DNA of 64,000 bases from DASPUH01 sp964518505 (GTDB lineage Bacteria > Chloroflexota > Limnocylindria > Limnocylindrales > CSP1-4). Shown here in pieces: positions 52,901-60,425 of the stretch. Both the position numbers and the translations under genes were made by a program. Within the stretch, counting starts at the first letter, position 1, and each line of letters opens with the position of its first letter. The notes under the pieces are model-generated. The model did not search any database, was not told the origin of the DNA, and worked only from the letters and a program-made list of their open reading frames with translations. The stretch spans positions 1 to 64,000 of the forward strand of contig CAZFGT010000003.1 in NCBI GenBank assembly GCA_964518505.1. Reading direction: 5' to 3'.

Positions 52901-55008
52901 AGATGGACGGCCACCCGCCCCTGGCCAAGGGCCACGGTCGCCACGACCTGCCGCGTGGCCAGGTCGTAGGCCACGACGCCGCTCGGGGTGGCCGTGTAGA
53001 GGCGGTCGCCATCACGCTGGTCCGGTTGGTCGGGCGGGCTCCAGCGCGTCTCGGTCACGGCGTCGGTGACCGGCCCGCCCAGATCGGCCGTGCCCGTCAC
53101 GTTGTCGTCGCCGAAGGCCACGAGGCCGACGGCGATGAGGTACTTGGCCAGGTGGGGGTGGGTGAACTCGTAGATGTCGTGGGGCTCGCCGTAGCGCCAG
53201 TCCTGCAGGAACTCGGTCGCCGTGCGGGCGTGGTAGACCTCGTCGAAGATCATGCCGAAGGGCTGGCCAAGGTCCCACGTCCGCAGGACCATGGCGGCCA
53301 CGATCAGGATGAGCACCACGAGCCCGTCCAGCCGGTCGGGCAGCCCGAACGGCTCGCGCCGCAGCTCGCCGCTGCGGTCACGCCGCAGCGAGCGGGCCAT
53401 CAGTCCGCGCAGCAGGCCCGATCGCCGGGGAGCCTGGAGACCCGGTGACGCCAGCGGCGCCGGGGCCGGAGCCCGTGGTGCCGGCGGCGGCCGGTCGTAG
53501 GGGTCGACCTCCGGCGGCCGCGCCCCGAGGCCCGCCAGGCGGCGCAGCGGCCCGGCGACGAGGTCGCTGATGGGCCGCAGCGACCAGGCCACGACGAGGA
53601 ACCCGCCCGTCTGGAGGATGACGCTCAGGAGCACCCCGCCAAAGCTCCGCATGTCGGCCCCGAAGGGCAGGCCGCTGACGTTGGCCGTGCCGTAGTTGCC
53701 GACCGTGAGGATGCCGTGCAGGTTGATGAACGAGCCGATGGCGAGGACCAGCGTCAGGACCCGGAAGCGCCGCGAGTTGACCGCCAGCAGCGGCAGGAAG
53801 ACGAAGACGGGGAAGAGGTAGCGCTCGTGCACGCGCGTGGGCAGGATGAAGAAGGCGAGCGACAGGAAGACGGCGGTCAGCAGGATCGAGCGGCGTGAAT
53901 CGCGCCACGCGAGCTGGATGGCCCCCACGGCGAAGCCCAGGCCCAGCAGCAGGGCCCCGATCGTGAAGCCGTTGAGCCCAGCCAGCAGGGGCACCTGGTC
54001 GGACGACCAGCCCCCGCCGGCGGCCAGCGAGGCCTGCCCGCCGGAGCCGATGAGCGCCCATGGGTCATAGGCATTGACGCTCAGGTAGGGATAGCCGGCG
54101 GCCGTGTCGCCCATGCGCGAGATCAGCGTGGGCACGTCCAGGCCGAACGGGGTGATGAGGACGAAGAGGACCACCGCCCCCACCGCCGCACAGCTGACGA
54201 GGCGCCAGATGCCCTGTTCCTCCACGACCCACGAACGGAGCGCCCGGGGTACCGCTGTCGCCCGCGGTCCCGATCCGATGAGGAAGAGGTGGCGGCGCAG
54301 GAGCGTCACGCCGATGAGCGGCGCGAGGACGATGCCGAACTGCGGCTTGACCAGCGCCGCCACGACGGCGAAGCCGACGGCGGCCTCGGAGAAGCCGTCG
54401 ATCAGGAAGGCGATGGCGACGAGCATGACCAGCGCGCCGACGGCGTCGATCTGGCCCCACAGCGCCGAGTCGTACCAGGTGACCGGGTTGAAGAGGTAGA
54501 GCGCGGCGGCCCCCAGCGCCGCGCCGCGGGCGTCCGATCGCGTCCCCAGCCAGCGGCGGACGAGGCGGTACAGGAGGTAGGCGATGCCCAGGTCGGCGGC
54601 GATCGCCGGCAGCTTGATGAGCCCGCCCACGATCGTGTCGGGCAGCGGCAGGACGATCCCACCGAAGGTGATCGTGCCGCCGCCCAGCAGGTCGGCCACG
54701 CCGCTGCCGATCGAGCCCAGGATCCACAGCACGTAGAGGTAGCCGGGCGGGTAGTCGGCGAAGCCGGCGTTGGCGTAGAAGCCGCCGGGGCCGCCGTGGG
54801 CGAGCGTCAGGGCCCACGAGGTGAAGCTGCCGATGTCGCTCTGGAAGCCAGAGCCCGGGAAGAGGACGTATGCGATGATGAGTCGCAACGCCAGCCCGAC
54901 CAGGAGCAGGATGGCGATGGCGGGGATGGCCGAGGGCGACCCGTCCGAGCGTCTCGGCGCCGTGCGCCCCGGTGCGGCCTCACCCGGCCGAGGCGCTGTC
55001 GAGTCCAA
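49954..55008 (-). CDS. Giant two-module GT-C glycosyltransferase: N-terminal polytopic GT plus PMT-type O-mannosyltransferase with a propeller insert
   Basis: 1,684 residues. Module 1 (about 1-500) is a polytopic GT-C-like protein with SDIGSFTSWA and DYPPGYLY near its N-terminus. After a Pro/Ala linker, module 2 is a protein-mannosyltransferase (PMT) homologue: FDEVYH catalytic-type motif at about 588-593, HPHLAKYLIAVG, and a PMT-type C-terminus (SFQYHYYTALPFL). Between its first loop and the next helix (about 636-960) lie ~330 residues of repeated beta-strand pattern, probably an extracytoplasmic propeller. A TTG start at 55008 with AGGAGG upstream is preferred; the open frame further upstream contains the -10 element. 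Likely uses polyprenyl-phosphate sugars made by the GT2 nearby. Confidence 0.8.
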   Translation of the reverse strand: MDSTAPRPGEAAPGRTAPRRSDGSPSAIPAIAILLLVGLALRLIIAYVLFPGSGFQSDIGSFTSWALTLAHGGPGGFYANAGFADYPPGYLYVLWILGSIGSGVADLLGGGTITFGGIVLPLPDTIVGGLIKLPAIAADLGIAYLLYRLVRRWLGTRSDARGAALGAAALYLFNPVTWYDSALWGQIDAVGALVMLVAIAFLIDGFSEAAVGFAVVAALVKPQFGIVLAPLIGVTLLRRHLFLIGSGPRATAVPRALRSWVVEEQGIWRLVSCAAVGAVVLFVLITPFGLDVPTLISRMGDTAAGYPYLSVNAYDPWALIGSGGQASLAAGGGWSSDQVPLLAGLNGFTIGALLLGLGFAVGAIQLAWRDSRRSILLTAVFLSLAFFILPTRVHERYLFPVFVFLPLLAVNSRRFRVLTLVLAIGSFINLHGILTVGNYGTANVSGLPFGADMRSFGGVLLSVILQTGGFLVVAWSLRPISDLVAGPLRRLAGLGARPPEVDPYDRPPPAPRAPAPAPLASPGLQAPRRSGLLRGLMARSLRRDRSGELRREPFGLPDRLDGLVVLILIVAAMVLRTWDLGQPFGMIFDEVYHARTATEFLQDWRYGEPHDIYEFTHPHLAKYLIAVGLVAFGDDNVTGTADLGGPVTDAVTETRWSPPDQPDQRDGDRLYTATPSGVVAYDLATRQVVATVALGQGRVAVHLAVDEGNHVLYVADDAGGLWTIQTADLDAMRLATSAAAPVATRLGTFGGPVATVIVSSDGAHVEAITTAHQLVSLATADGSQSASVADPSAAALVAVPTDSGAGAVAVAEGDTLDLRDAATLVSTSQLTLPEAATGLVLMNGLDQPTIYAAGESSLSWVAVPASGGTTLGGTLKMPGPVRAVAWDESSNIIHVLGRTADGSSDTVYVVEPHGNAVFADARLPFSTIAMTLDTQPQRPAQDRQQLLAVDSAGQLAVVDIGNHAYAWRIMGVIAGALLLGCLYLLVRMLFRRRSVALLTAGLVLVDGMFFAQSRIAMNDTYVALFIVAAYMLFVPIYMGLWRRRWVVALAIPAIGVLLGLALASKWVGAYAIGGIVLLVLLRSALGRLLALAAMVGLTGVLGWLAIGATSAGAPIGDASFLVLMVILTGVLAAAIVVRPIRWTLDEVRFAVGAPAAAGGLALLAGIVLGGRAPATGASATPGNLVLVGAAFLVLAAAVLVAFSLAGRSGLGPLARVRAGPADPPPAEAPDQGWLIPGAFLGAPWLLALACFTLVPLVVYVISYAPWIALGNQWFTGYPAGHTGQTLLDLQIQMYNYHNDLRASHPASSPWWAWPFDFKPVWFFQQGYANDTTGITYDAGNLVIFWLGVPVMAWAAWQAWARRSLALTILVIGFVCQWLSWSRIDRASFQYHYYTALPFLFAAVAYWLAELWHGPSPRTWLLARLAAAGALVAAPLLWLARVPLCALAGTSRVAPNSQVCGFVSMPFVLTERVAASAVVLIVGGAILLWQLRLVLAERAFTAGRQRPGGGGLLHSGAPWLVLTAAALLAALALAQSRFGDQSLISAPLGALGPYAFAIIGTVPLAVAAWFVLTMRDPHRFVIGILGAAALWFVIFYADIAGLPIPTGLKNIFQVLPLPTYVYDFQFAVNTDPPQTLQVLGLQSGSLVLVTAALALAVMYAAWTRRAQRLELLRGPGPDPDEPVTR

Positions 55009-55031
55009 CCGGCCTCCTGCACGAGCGACGA

Positions 55032-56435
55032 GTGGCCCGCAGTATAGCAACGGCCCGCCCCGTTCCCCCGCCTCGCCCCAGGTCGGTCGCCGACCGTCTC
55101 CGCGCGCGGCTGGACGGCCTTGACCCGACCTGGATCGGCGTCGCCGTGTTCGTCGCCGCGCTCGTCATCTACATCGCCTCGAATCCGGCGCGCCAGAACG
55201 TCTACGACCACTTCGTGTGGCAGGCCGACGCCTACCTCCACGGCCGCTTCGCCATCACCTGGCCGGTCGTCACGGACGGGTTCCGCAACGACTACTTCCA
55301 GGACGTCTACCCGCTCCCCTCGGCGCCGGGCTACGCGCTCCTGCCGTTCCCGCCGCTGCCGGCCGTGCTGCTCATCCCGTTCGTGGCCCTGGGCGGCCTG
55401 GGCACCGACGCGGCGCTCCTCGTGGCCTGCCTTGGCGCGGTCAACGTGGCCCTCGCCTGGCGCCTTGCCTCGCACGTCACGGACGACCGCCTGGCGGCCC
55501 TCGTGGCGACCGCCTTCTACGGCTTCGGGACGGTCGCCTGGTACGCGGCGATGCTGGGCAGCACGTGGTTCGCGGCCCACGTGGTGGCCAGCTTCTTCGT
55601 CTTCCTGGCCGTCACCCTCGCCGTCGACGGCGAACAGCGCGACCGGGCACGGGCCGCCGTGCGGCGCCTGCCCTTCGACGGGCGGCAGTTCGTGGCCGGC
55701 CTCGTCTTCGGCGTGGCGGCGCTGGCGCGCCTGACGACCATCCTGGGCCTGCCGTTCTTCGTCGTCGTCGGCAGCGGGGGGAGCATCTGGCGACGGGGCC
55801 TCTCCGCCGCCCTCGGCGCAGCCATCCCCGTCGCCGTCCTCCTGGCCTACAACCTGGCCTCGTCGGGCCAGCTCTTCGAGCCGGGCTACGACTACCTGTA
55901 CCAGACCGAGACGGTACCCATCCCCGGCGGCCTCCTGGCCCAGGTCTTCCCGGCCCTCCAGGCCATCGGCTACCACCCCGGCACGTGGAGCGCGGAGGAC
56001 CTGCATTACCTGCCCCAGAACCTGCTGATCATGCTGGCCTGGCTGCCCACGGTCCAGCCGCAGTGCGGGGTCGAGGGGCTCTTCTCCACCACCTGCGCGC
56101 TGATCCGGCCCGACCCGCTGGGCATGAGCCTGCTGCTCACCAGCCCGGCCTACCTGCTGGCCATCCCGGCGCTCCTGGCCGACTGGCGCGACCGCCTCGT
56201 CATCGGCGCCACGGTGGCAGTAGCCGTGATCGCCGGGGCCGACCTGGTCCATTTCAGCCAGGGCTGGGTCCAGTTCGGCTACCGCTTCAGCAACGACTTC
56301 GCGCCGTTCGCCCTGATCCTGGTCACGCTGGGTATCGCCCGGCTGGGGCTGCGCCGCGCCGTCGTGGGCCTGGTGGCCGCCTCGGTCCTCATCAACGCCT
56401 GGGGCGTCTTCTGGGGCGTGGCCCTGGGCTGGTGA
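55032..56435 (+). CDS. Polytopic membrane protein, GT-C-like
   Basis: 467 residues with about ten hydrophobic helices. A first loop contains NVYDHFVWQADAYLHGRFAI and the acidic GFRNDYFQDVYPLPSAPGYALLP, the arrangement seen in GT-C glycosyltransferases, but I cannot assign a subfamily. The start is uncertain: GTG 55032 is used, GTG near 55147 would remove the basic Pro/Arg-rich N-terminus. Divergent from the giant glycosyltransferase and followed after 21 bases by a GT2 gene, so a part in surface glycosylation is likely. Confidence 0.65.
   Translation: MARSIATARPVPPPRPRSVADRLRARLDGLDPTWIGVAVFVAALVIYIASNPARQNVYDHFVWQADAYLHGRFAITWPVVTDGFRNDYFQDVYPLPSAPGYALLPFPPLPAVLLIPFVALGGLGTDAALLVACLGAVNVALAWRLASHVTDDRLAALVATAFYGFGTVAWYAAMLGSTWFAAHVVASFFVFLAVTLAVDGEQRDRARAAVRRLPFDGRQFVAGLVFGVAALARLTTILGLPFFVVVGSGGSIWRRGLSAALGAAIPVAVLLAYNLASSGQLFEPGYDYLYQTETVPIPGGLLAQVFPALQAIGYHPGTWSAEDLHYLPQNLLIMLAWLPTVQPQCGVEGLFSTTCALIRPDPLGMSLLLTSPAYLLAIPALLADWRDRLVIGATVAVAVIAGADLVHFSQGWVQFGYRFSNDFAPFALILVTLGIARLGLRRAVVGLVAASVLINAWGVFWGVALGW
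55041..55046 (-). promoter_or_regulatory. -10 element (TATACT) for the giant glycosyltransferase
   Basis: On the minus strand TATACT would start transcription near 55034, giving a leader of about 26 nt with AGGAGG before TTG 55008. It lies inside the start region of the divergent membrane-protein gene. Confidence 0.5.
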
Positions 56436-56443
56436 GGCGCCTC

Positions 56444-56449
56444 TATACT
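56444..56449 (+). promoter_or_regulatory. -10 element (TATACT), leaderless, for the GT2 gene
   Basis: TATACT ends 7 bases before the ATG at 56457. Confidence 0.55.
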
Positions 56450-56456
56450 CGCCGCG

Positions 56457-57263
56457 ATGTCGAACCCTGACGGGGTGGCGGCCGCCCCGCCAGAGGCGAG
56501 CGCGGCCGTCGTGCCCGCCCTCTCCTACTTCTTCCCCGCCCACGACGAGGCCGAGAACATCGAGGCGCTCGTGGCCGAGGCCCTGGCTGCCCTGCCCGCC
56601 CTGGCCCAGCGCTTCGAGATCATCACCGTCGACGACGGCAGCCGCGACGGCACGGGGGCCCTGGCCGACCGCCTGGCCGCCGAGCACCCCGACGTCGTGC
56701 GCGCCGTGCACCACGAGGTCAACCAGGGTTACGGGGCGGCCCTGCGCAGCGGCTTCCGGGCGGCGCGCTACCCGCTGGTGGGCTTCACCGACGGCGACCG
56801 CCAGTTCCGCGTGGCCGACCTGCGCTTGCTGCTCGACCGTCTCGAGGCGCCCGACGCCCCCGACGTGGTCGTGGGCTACCGCCTGCGGCGGGCGGACGCC
56901 ACGGTGCGCCTCCTGTATGCCCGCGTCTACCGCTGGTGCCTGCGCCTCTTCTTCGGCCTGAACGTGCGCGACGTGGACTGCGCCTGCAAACTCTTCCGGC
57001 GCGAGGCCCTCACCGGCGTGCGGCTGGAGTCCGGCGGGGCGTTCCTCTCCGCCGAGCTGCTCATCAAGCTGCGCGCCCGCGGCGCCCGCCTGGCCCAGGT
57101 GGGCGTGCCGCATCACCCGCGCGTGGCAGGCCAGGCCTCGGGCGCCAACCCGCGGGTCGTCCTGCGCGCGGTGCGCGACTTCTGGCGCCTCCGTATCCGC
57201 CTGTGGGTGGCCCGCGACCGCGCCCTGGCGCGCGGGCTGCCGGTCCTCGGCAGCGAGGCCTAG
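56457..57263 (+). CDS. GT2 glycosyltransferase, polyprenol-phosphate mannose/glucose synthase-like
   Basis: Inverting GT-A enzyme of family 2. Nucleotide-binding ITVDDGSRDGTG (about 58-69), DxD-type TDGDRQF (about 104-110), and the DPM1-like VRDVDCACKLFRREAL block (about 165-182). 268 residues, no transmembrane helices, so of the soluble type. It probably charges polyprenyl phosphate with a sugar for the PMT and GT-C proteins encoded next to it. Its end overlaps the convergent bifunctional-nuclease gene by 4 bases. Confidence 0.85.
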   Translation: MSNPDGVAAAPPEASAAVVPALSYFFPAHDEAENIEALVAEALAALPALAQRFEIITVDDGSRDGTGALADRLAAEHPDVVRAVHHEVNQGYGAALRSGFRAARYPLVGFTDGDRQFRVADLRLLLDRLEAPDAPDVVVGYRLRRADATVRLLYARVYRWCLRLFFGLNVRDVDCACKLFRREALTGVRLESGGAFLSAELLIKLRARGARLAQVGVPHHPRVAGQASGANPRVVLRAVRDFWRLRIRLWVARDRALARGLPVLGSEA

Positions 57264-57763
57264 CTCTCGCCCTCCGGCGGGTCGGGCACGTCCAGGGAGT
57301 TGACGAACTCGCGGAACACGGAGAGGCGCTCCTCGTCGATCGTGTCGGCCTCCGCCGGCGTCACGCCGGCGCGGTCCAGGACATCATCCGTGGCGTAGAT
57401 GACGACGCCCGCCCGGAGGGCCAGGGCGATCGCGTCGCTCGAGCGGGCGTCGACGTCGACCGTCCGGTCGCCCAGCTCCATGATCAGCCGGGCACGGTAG
57501 GTCTCGTCGGCGAGCTCCGAGATGATGACCTGCTTGAGCTGCACACCGAGCTCGTCGAGGGCGGTGGCGAAGAGGTCATGGGTCAGCGGCCGCTCGGGCA
57601 CGACGCCCTGGAGCCGCCGGGCGATGGCGTCCGCCTCGTTGGCCCCGACCCAGATGGGCAGGTAGCGGTCCCGGTCGGCTTCCTTGAGGATCACCACGTG
57701 CTGCGACGTCAGCATGTGGATCCGCACGCTCTCGACGACCATCGCGTTCAGCCCTGGCGGCAT
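57260..57763 (-). CDS. Bifunctional nuclease (BFN/DUF151) family protein
   Basis: 167 residues with the BFN domain: V-x-L-K-E-A-D-R-D-R-Y-L-P-I-W-V-G-A-N-E-A-x-A-I pattern at about 25-48, RPLTHDLFATALDELG, and VDARSSDAIALALRAGVVIYA near 100-120. Plant and Thermotoga members show nuclease activity; the bacterial role is unclear. Leaderless promoter upstream. Confidence 0.88.
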   Translation of the reverse strand: MPPGLNAMVVESVRIHMLTSQHVVILKEADRDRYLPIWVGANEADAIARRLQGVVPERPLTHDLFATALDELGVQLKQVIISELADETYRARLIMELGDRTVDVDARSSDAIALALRAGVVIYATDDVLDRAGVTPAEADTIDEERLSVFREFVNSLDVPDPPEGES

Positions 57764-57770
57764 GCGAGCG

Positions 57771-57776
57771 ATTCTA
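57771..57776 (-). promoter_or_regulatory. -10 element (TAGAAT), leaderless, for the BFN gene
   Basis: On the minus strand TAGAAT ends 7 bases before the ATG at 57763. Confidence 0.55.
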
Positions 57777-57794
57777 CGCCCGGTCCGGCGTGGC

Positions 57795-60038
57795 TCAGCG
57801 CTTGGGGGTGGCCTTGGGCTTGGCCGTCGGCTTGGGCGTGATGTGCGGGCTCGGCGAGGGGCTGGCCGAGGGTGACGGCGAGGCGCCCGGGCCGGTGATG
57901 GCGGCCAGCGGGCTGACCATGACCTGGTCGGCGGTGATCCACACCAGCGCCGGCGGCTGGCCCGCCTTGCCCAGCACGACGGCCATGCCGCGCAGCCCGT
58001 CGAAGCCGGTGCCGCCGTCGGCCACGAGGAACTGGCCGACGTAGCTGCCGTCGGTGCGCGAGAACTCGACGATGCGGGCGTGGCTGGAGTCCCACACCCA
58101 CAGGCGGTCGGTCGGGGCGGCGCCCGTGGCGTTGAGCAGCCGGTAGTCGTGGCCGGGCCGCATGTCGCCCTGGTCGGGCGGGGTGTCCAGCGAGAACGAG
58201 CTCGCCTGGCCGCTGAAGTAGCGGGTCACACCGTCGCTGGCGAGGGTGAAGACGTAACCGTCCACGATGTCCAGGTCGTGCACGCCCGACAGGTCGGTGG
58301 GCACCGTCAGGTAGTCGGAACTGGTGACGTAGCCGCCGCCGGCCGCGGTGGGCTGGTAGCGCACGATCTGGCGCCCGGCCGGATCGACCGTGTAGAAGTT
58401 GTAGAGGCCGGTGTTGAAGTTGCGCAGGTAGGCCGCGATGGCCGACACGTCCGGGGCCAGGGGGGTCGGCGCGGTGATGGAGAGGCGCGCCAGCGTGCCG
58501 TCGCCCTTGGCGTCGGACGGCGCCCAGCGCCACAGGCCCTGCGCGGCATCCACGATCAGGACATCCGGCCCGGCCGTGGTCAGCAACCGCGGGGCGGCGA
58601 TGCCCTTCTGGCCCTTCTGGACCACGATCTTGGCCGTCCGCGCCGCGAGGTCGATGCGGATGACCGAGCCGTTGGCCGTGTCGACGATGTAGGCGGCGCC
58701 GTCGGGCCCGACGATGAGGCCCTGCAGGTCCGGGTTCGCGTCGATCTTGTCGAGGGTCAGGAGCGCCTGCGAGGTCGTGTAGCTGACGTCGTAGAGCTGG
58801 TCCAGCGCGCCCGACACCTGCCCCTTGAGGTCGACCAGGGCCGACGCCGGCGCTCCGAACGCGGTCGCCTGGGTGAGCTGATGCCACGCGTCCTGGAGGA
58901 TGGTGTGGGCTCGCGTCGGCTCGTTGACCAGGAGGTTGCCGTTGGTCACCTGGGCCATGTCGTCGGTAGCGGCCTGGATGGCCTGCTGGGCGTTGCTCAC
59001 GGCGGCCACGTTGGGACGGCTCAGCCCGCCGATGAACCAGACCACGCCGGCGAGGGCCACCAGCAGCACGAGGAAGCCCAGGAAGGCGATGGCCAGGCGC
59101 CGTTGCGAAGCGGTCCGGTCGGCCAACGGCACGACGCGGCGGTAGGAGGTGCGGCGACGGGGCAGCAGGTCGGTCAGGTGCTCCATGGCGTCGGCGGCTG
59201 CCCCGGACATCGCCTCGCGGGCGACCCGCGCCCCGCCCTGCACGGCGCTGGCGGCCCCCACGAGCGGGTCGGCCAGGGGGATCGGCGACCGGTCGGGCGC
59301 GCCCGCCAGCGGTTCGGCGGCCCGCACGGGCACCAGCTTGCGGTCGGTCCGCGTGGCCGGCATCTCGGCCGCCTCCATGACCATGAGGGCGTCCGATTGC
59401 TCGCCGCCGCCGGCCACGAAGAGGTGGTGGAGGTGCTCCGCCGCCGACTGCGGGTGGAGCGTCACGGCGGCGTTCTTGATCTCCTCGAGGCCGACCGTGG
59501 TGGTCACGTTGTGGGCGCTCAGGATCAGCGTGTCGCCGACGACCATGTCGCCGCGCCAGACGTCCACCTCGACCTCGCCGGCGGCCGGCAGGCCGGCCCC
59601 GCGCTCCTCCTCCGGGAGGGTCAGGAGGCGCGCCTGGCGCACCAGGAAGGCGTCCGCATCACCGATGGTCGCCACATACAGCTCGTGACCGCGGACGACC
59701 GCCACGGCCGCTCCGATGGCCCCCGCCGCCAGGCCGTGGCTCTCGCGGCCATGGCGCAGGCGCTGGTTGGCGCTGCGGACGGCCTTCTCGAGGCACACGG
59801 GGATGCCGGCTGATTCGTCGTAGTAGTACTGCCGCTCGATCGTCTCGGCGACCAGGCGCGTGGCCTCGCCGGCCCGGCTGCCGCTGCCCGGGCGGCCGGT
59901 CACGATGGCGTACAGGTTGCCCTTGGAGCGACTGGTGGAGCCGATCGTCGGCTCCTGCACGACGATCGTGTCGGGCGAGGTCGGCAGGCGGTCCGCGGCG
60001 GCCACGAGGCCCGGCTTGAGGTGCAGTCGGACGGCCAT
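57795..60038 (-). CDS. Transmembrane pseudo-PP2C / beta-propeller protein
   Basis: 747 residues. N-terminal cytosolic PP2C-like domain (about 1-240) keeps the fold-defining VATIGDADAFLV strand. It lacks the metal-binding DG of the first motif (IVTGRPGSG where VxDGxGG is expected) and the later DG (LILSAHNVTT where SDG is expected), so it should not be an active phosphatase. A single hydrophobic helix (about 317-338) follows, then an extracellular region with repeated GPDGAAYIVDTANGSVIRID-type strands (propeller), and a Pro/Ser/Lys tail. Likely a sensor or scaffold bridging cytosol and envelope. Confidence 0.72.
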   Translation of the reverse strand: MAVRLHLKPGLVAAADRLPTSPDTIVVQEPTIGSTSRSKGNLYAIVTGRPGSGSRAGEATRLVAETIERQYYYDESAGIPVCLEKAVRSANQRLRHGRESHGLAAGAIGAAVAVVRGHELYVATIGDADAFLVRQARLLTLPEEERGAGLPAAGEVEVDVWRGDMVVGDTLILSAHNVTTTVGLEEIKNAAVTLHPQSAAEHLHHLFVAGGGEQSDALMVMEAAEMPATRTDRKLVPVRAAEPLAGAPDRSPIPLADPLVGAASAVQGGARVAREAMSGAAADAMEHLTDLLPRRRTSYRRVVPLADRTASQRRLAIAFLGFLVLLVALAGVVWFIGGLSRPNVAAVSNAQQAIQAATDDMAQVTNGNLLVNEPTRAHTILQDAWHQLTQATAFGAPASALVDLKGQVSGALDQLYDVSYTTSQALLTLDKIDANPDLQGLIVGPDGAAYIVDTANGSVIRIDLAARTAKIVVQKGQKGIAAPRLLTTAGPDVLIVDAAQGLWRWAPSDAKGDGTLARLSITAPTPLAPDVSAIAAYLRNFNTGLYNFYTVDPAGRQIVRYQPTAAGGGYVTSSDYLTVPTDLSGVHDLDIVDGYVFTLASDGVTRYFSGQASSFSLDTPPDQGDMRPGHDYRLLNATGAAPTDRLWVWDSSHARIVEFSRTDGSYVGQFLVADGGTGFDGLRGMAVVLGKAGQPPALVWITADQVMVSPLAAITGPGASPSPSASPSPSPHITPKPTAKPKATPKR

Positions 60039-60047
60039 GGGGCGCCT

Positions 60048-60053
60048 AGTCTA
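60048..60053 (-). promoter_or_regulatory. -10 element (TAGACT), leaderless, for the pseudo-PP2C gene
   Basis: On the minus strand TAGACT ends 9 bases before the ATG at 60038. It sits at the very end of the preceding dciA-like gene. Confidence 0.5.
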
Positions 60054-60425
60054 CACGCGCCCGTCCGGCGCTCCGCTGGCGGCTCCCGGTGGCCGGCCGG
60101 GTGGCCGTGGGGGCCGGACGACGACCCGCAGCTCCCGCATGTGGCGGCCGCCGGGCGCCTGGGCGAAGGCCGCCAGCAGCTCGTCCGCCCGCAGGGCCAG
60201 TTCCTGGGCCACGATCGGCGACGGCGCCGCGGCCACGATGGTGCCGTCCTCACGGAGGTCAAGGAGTGTGCTGGCGCCGGCCGCGGCGGGCACCCGTTCG
60301 GCCACCAGCCGGCTCCAGGCCGCCATCGCCCGGCCGCGCATGAGCGGCTCCTCCAGGCCCAGGGCCTGGGCGGCGGGTGGCAGGAGGTCGCCCAGGCGCC
60401 GCATCGGGCGACGACGATTCGTCAT
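60051..60425 (-). CDS. DUF721/DciA-like protein
   Basis: 124 residues. Family region is RRLGDLLPPAAQALGLEEPLMRGRAMAAWSRLVAERVPA (about 9-47), followed by strands ending in LRADELLAAF and LRVVVRPP; the end is Pro/Gly-rich. DciA is the ancestral DnaB loader in bacteria lacking DnaC, and the actinobacterial homologue is encoded between recF and gyrB. ATG overlaps the recF stop. gyrB does not follow here. Confidence 0.75.
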   Translation of the reverse strand: MTNRRRPMRRLGDLLPPAAQALGLEEPLMRGRAMAAWSRLVAERVPAAAGASTLLDLREDGTIVAAAPSPIVAQELALRADELLAAFAQAPGGRHMRELRVVVRPPRPPGRPPGAASGAPDGRV

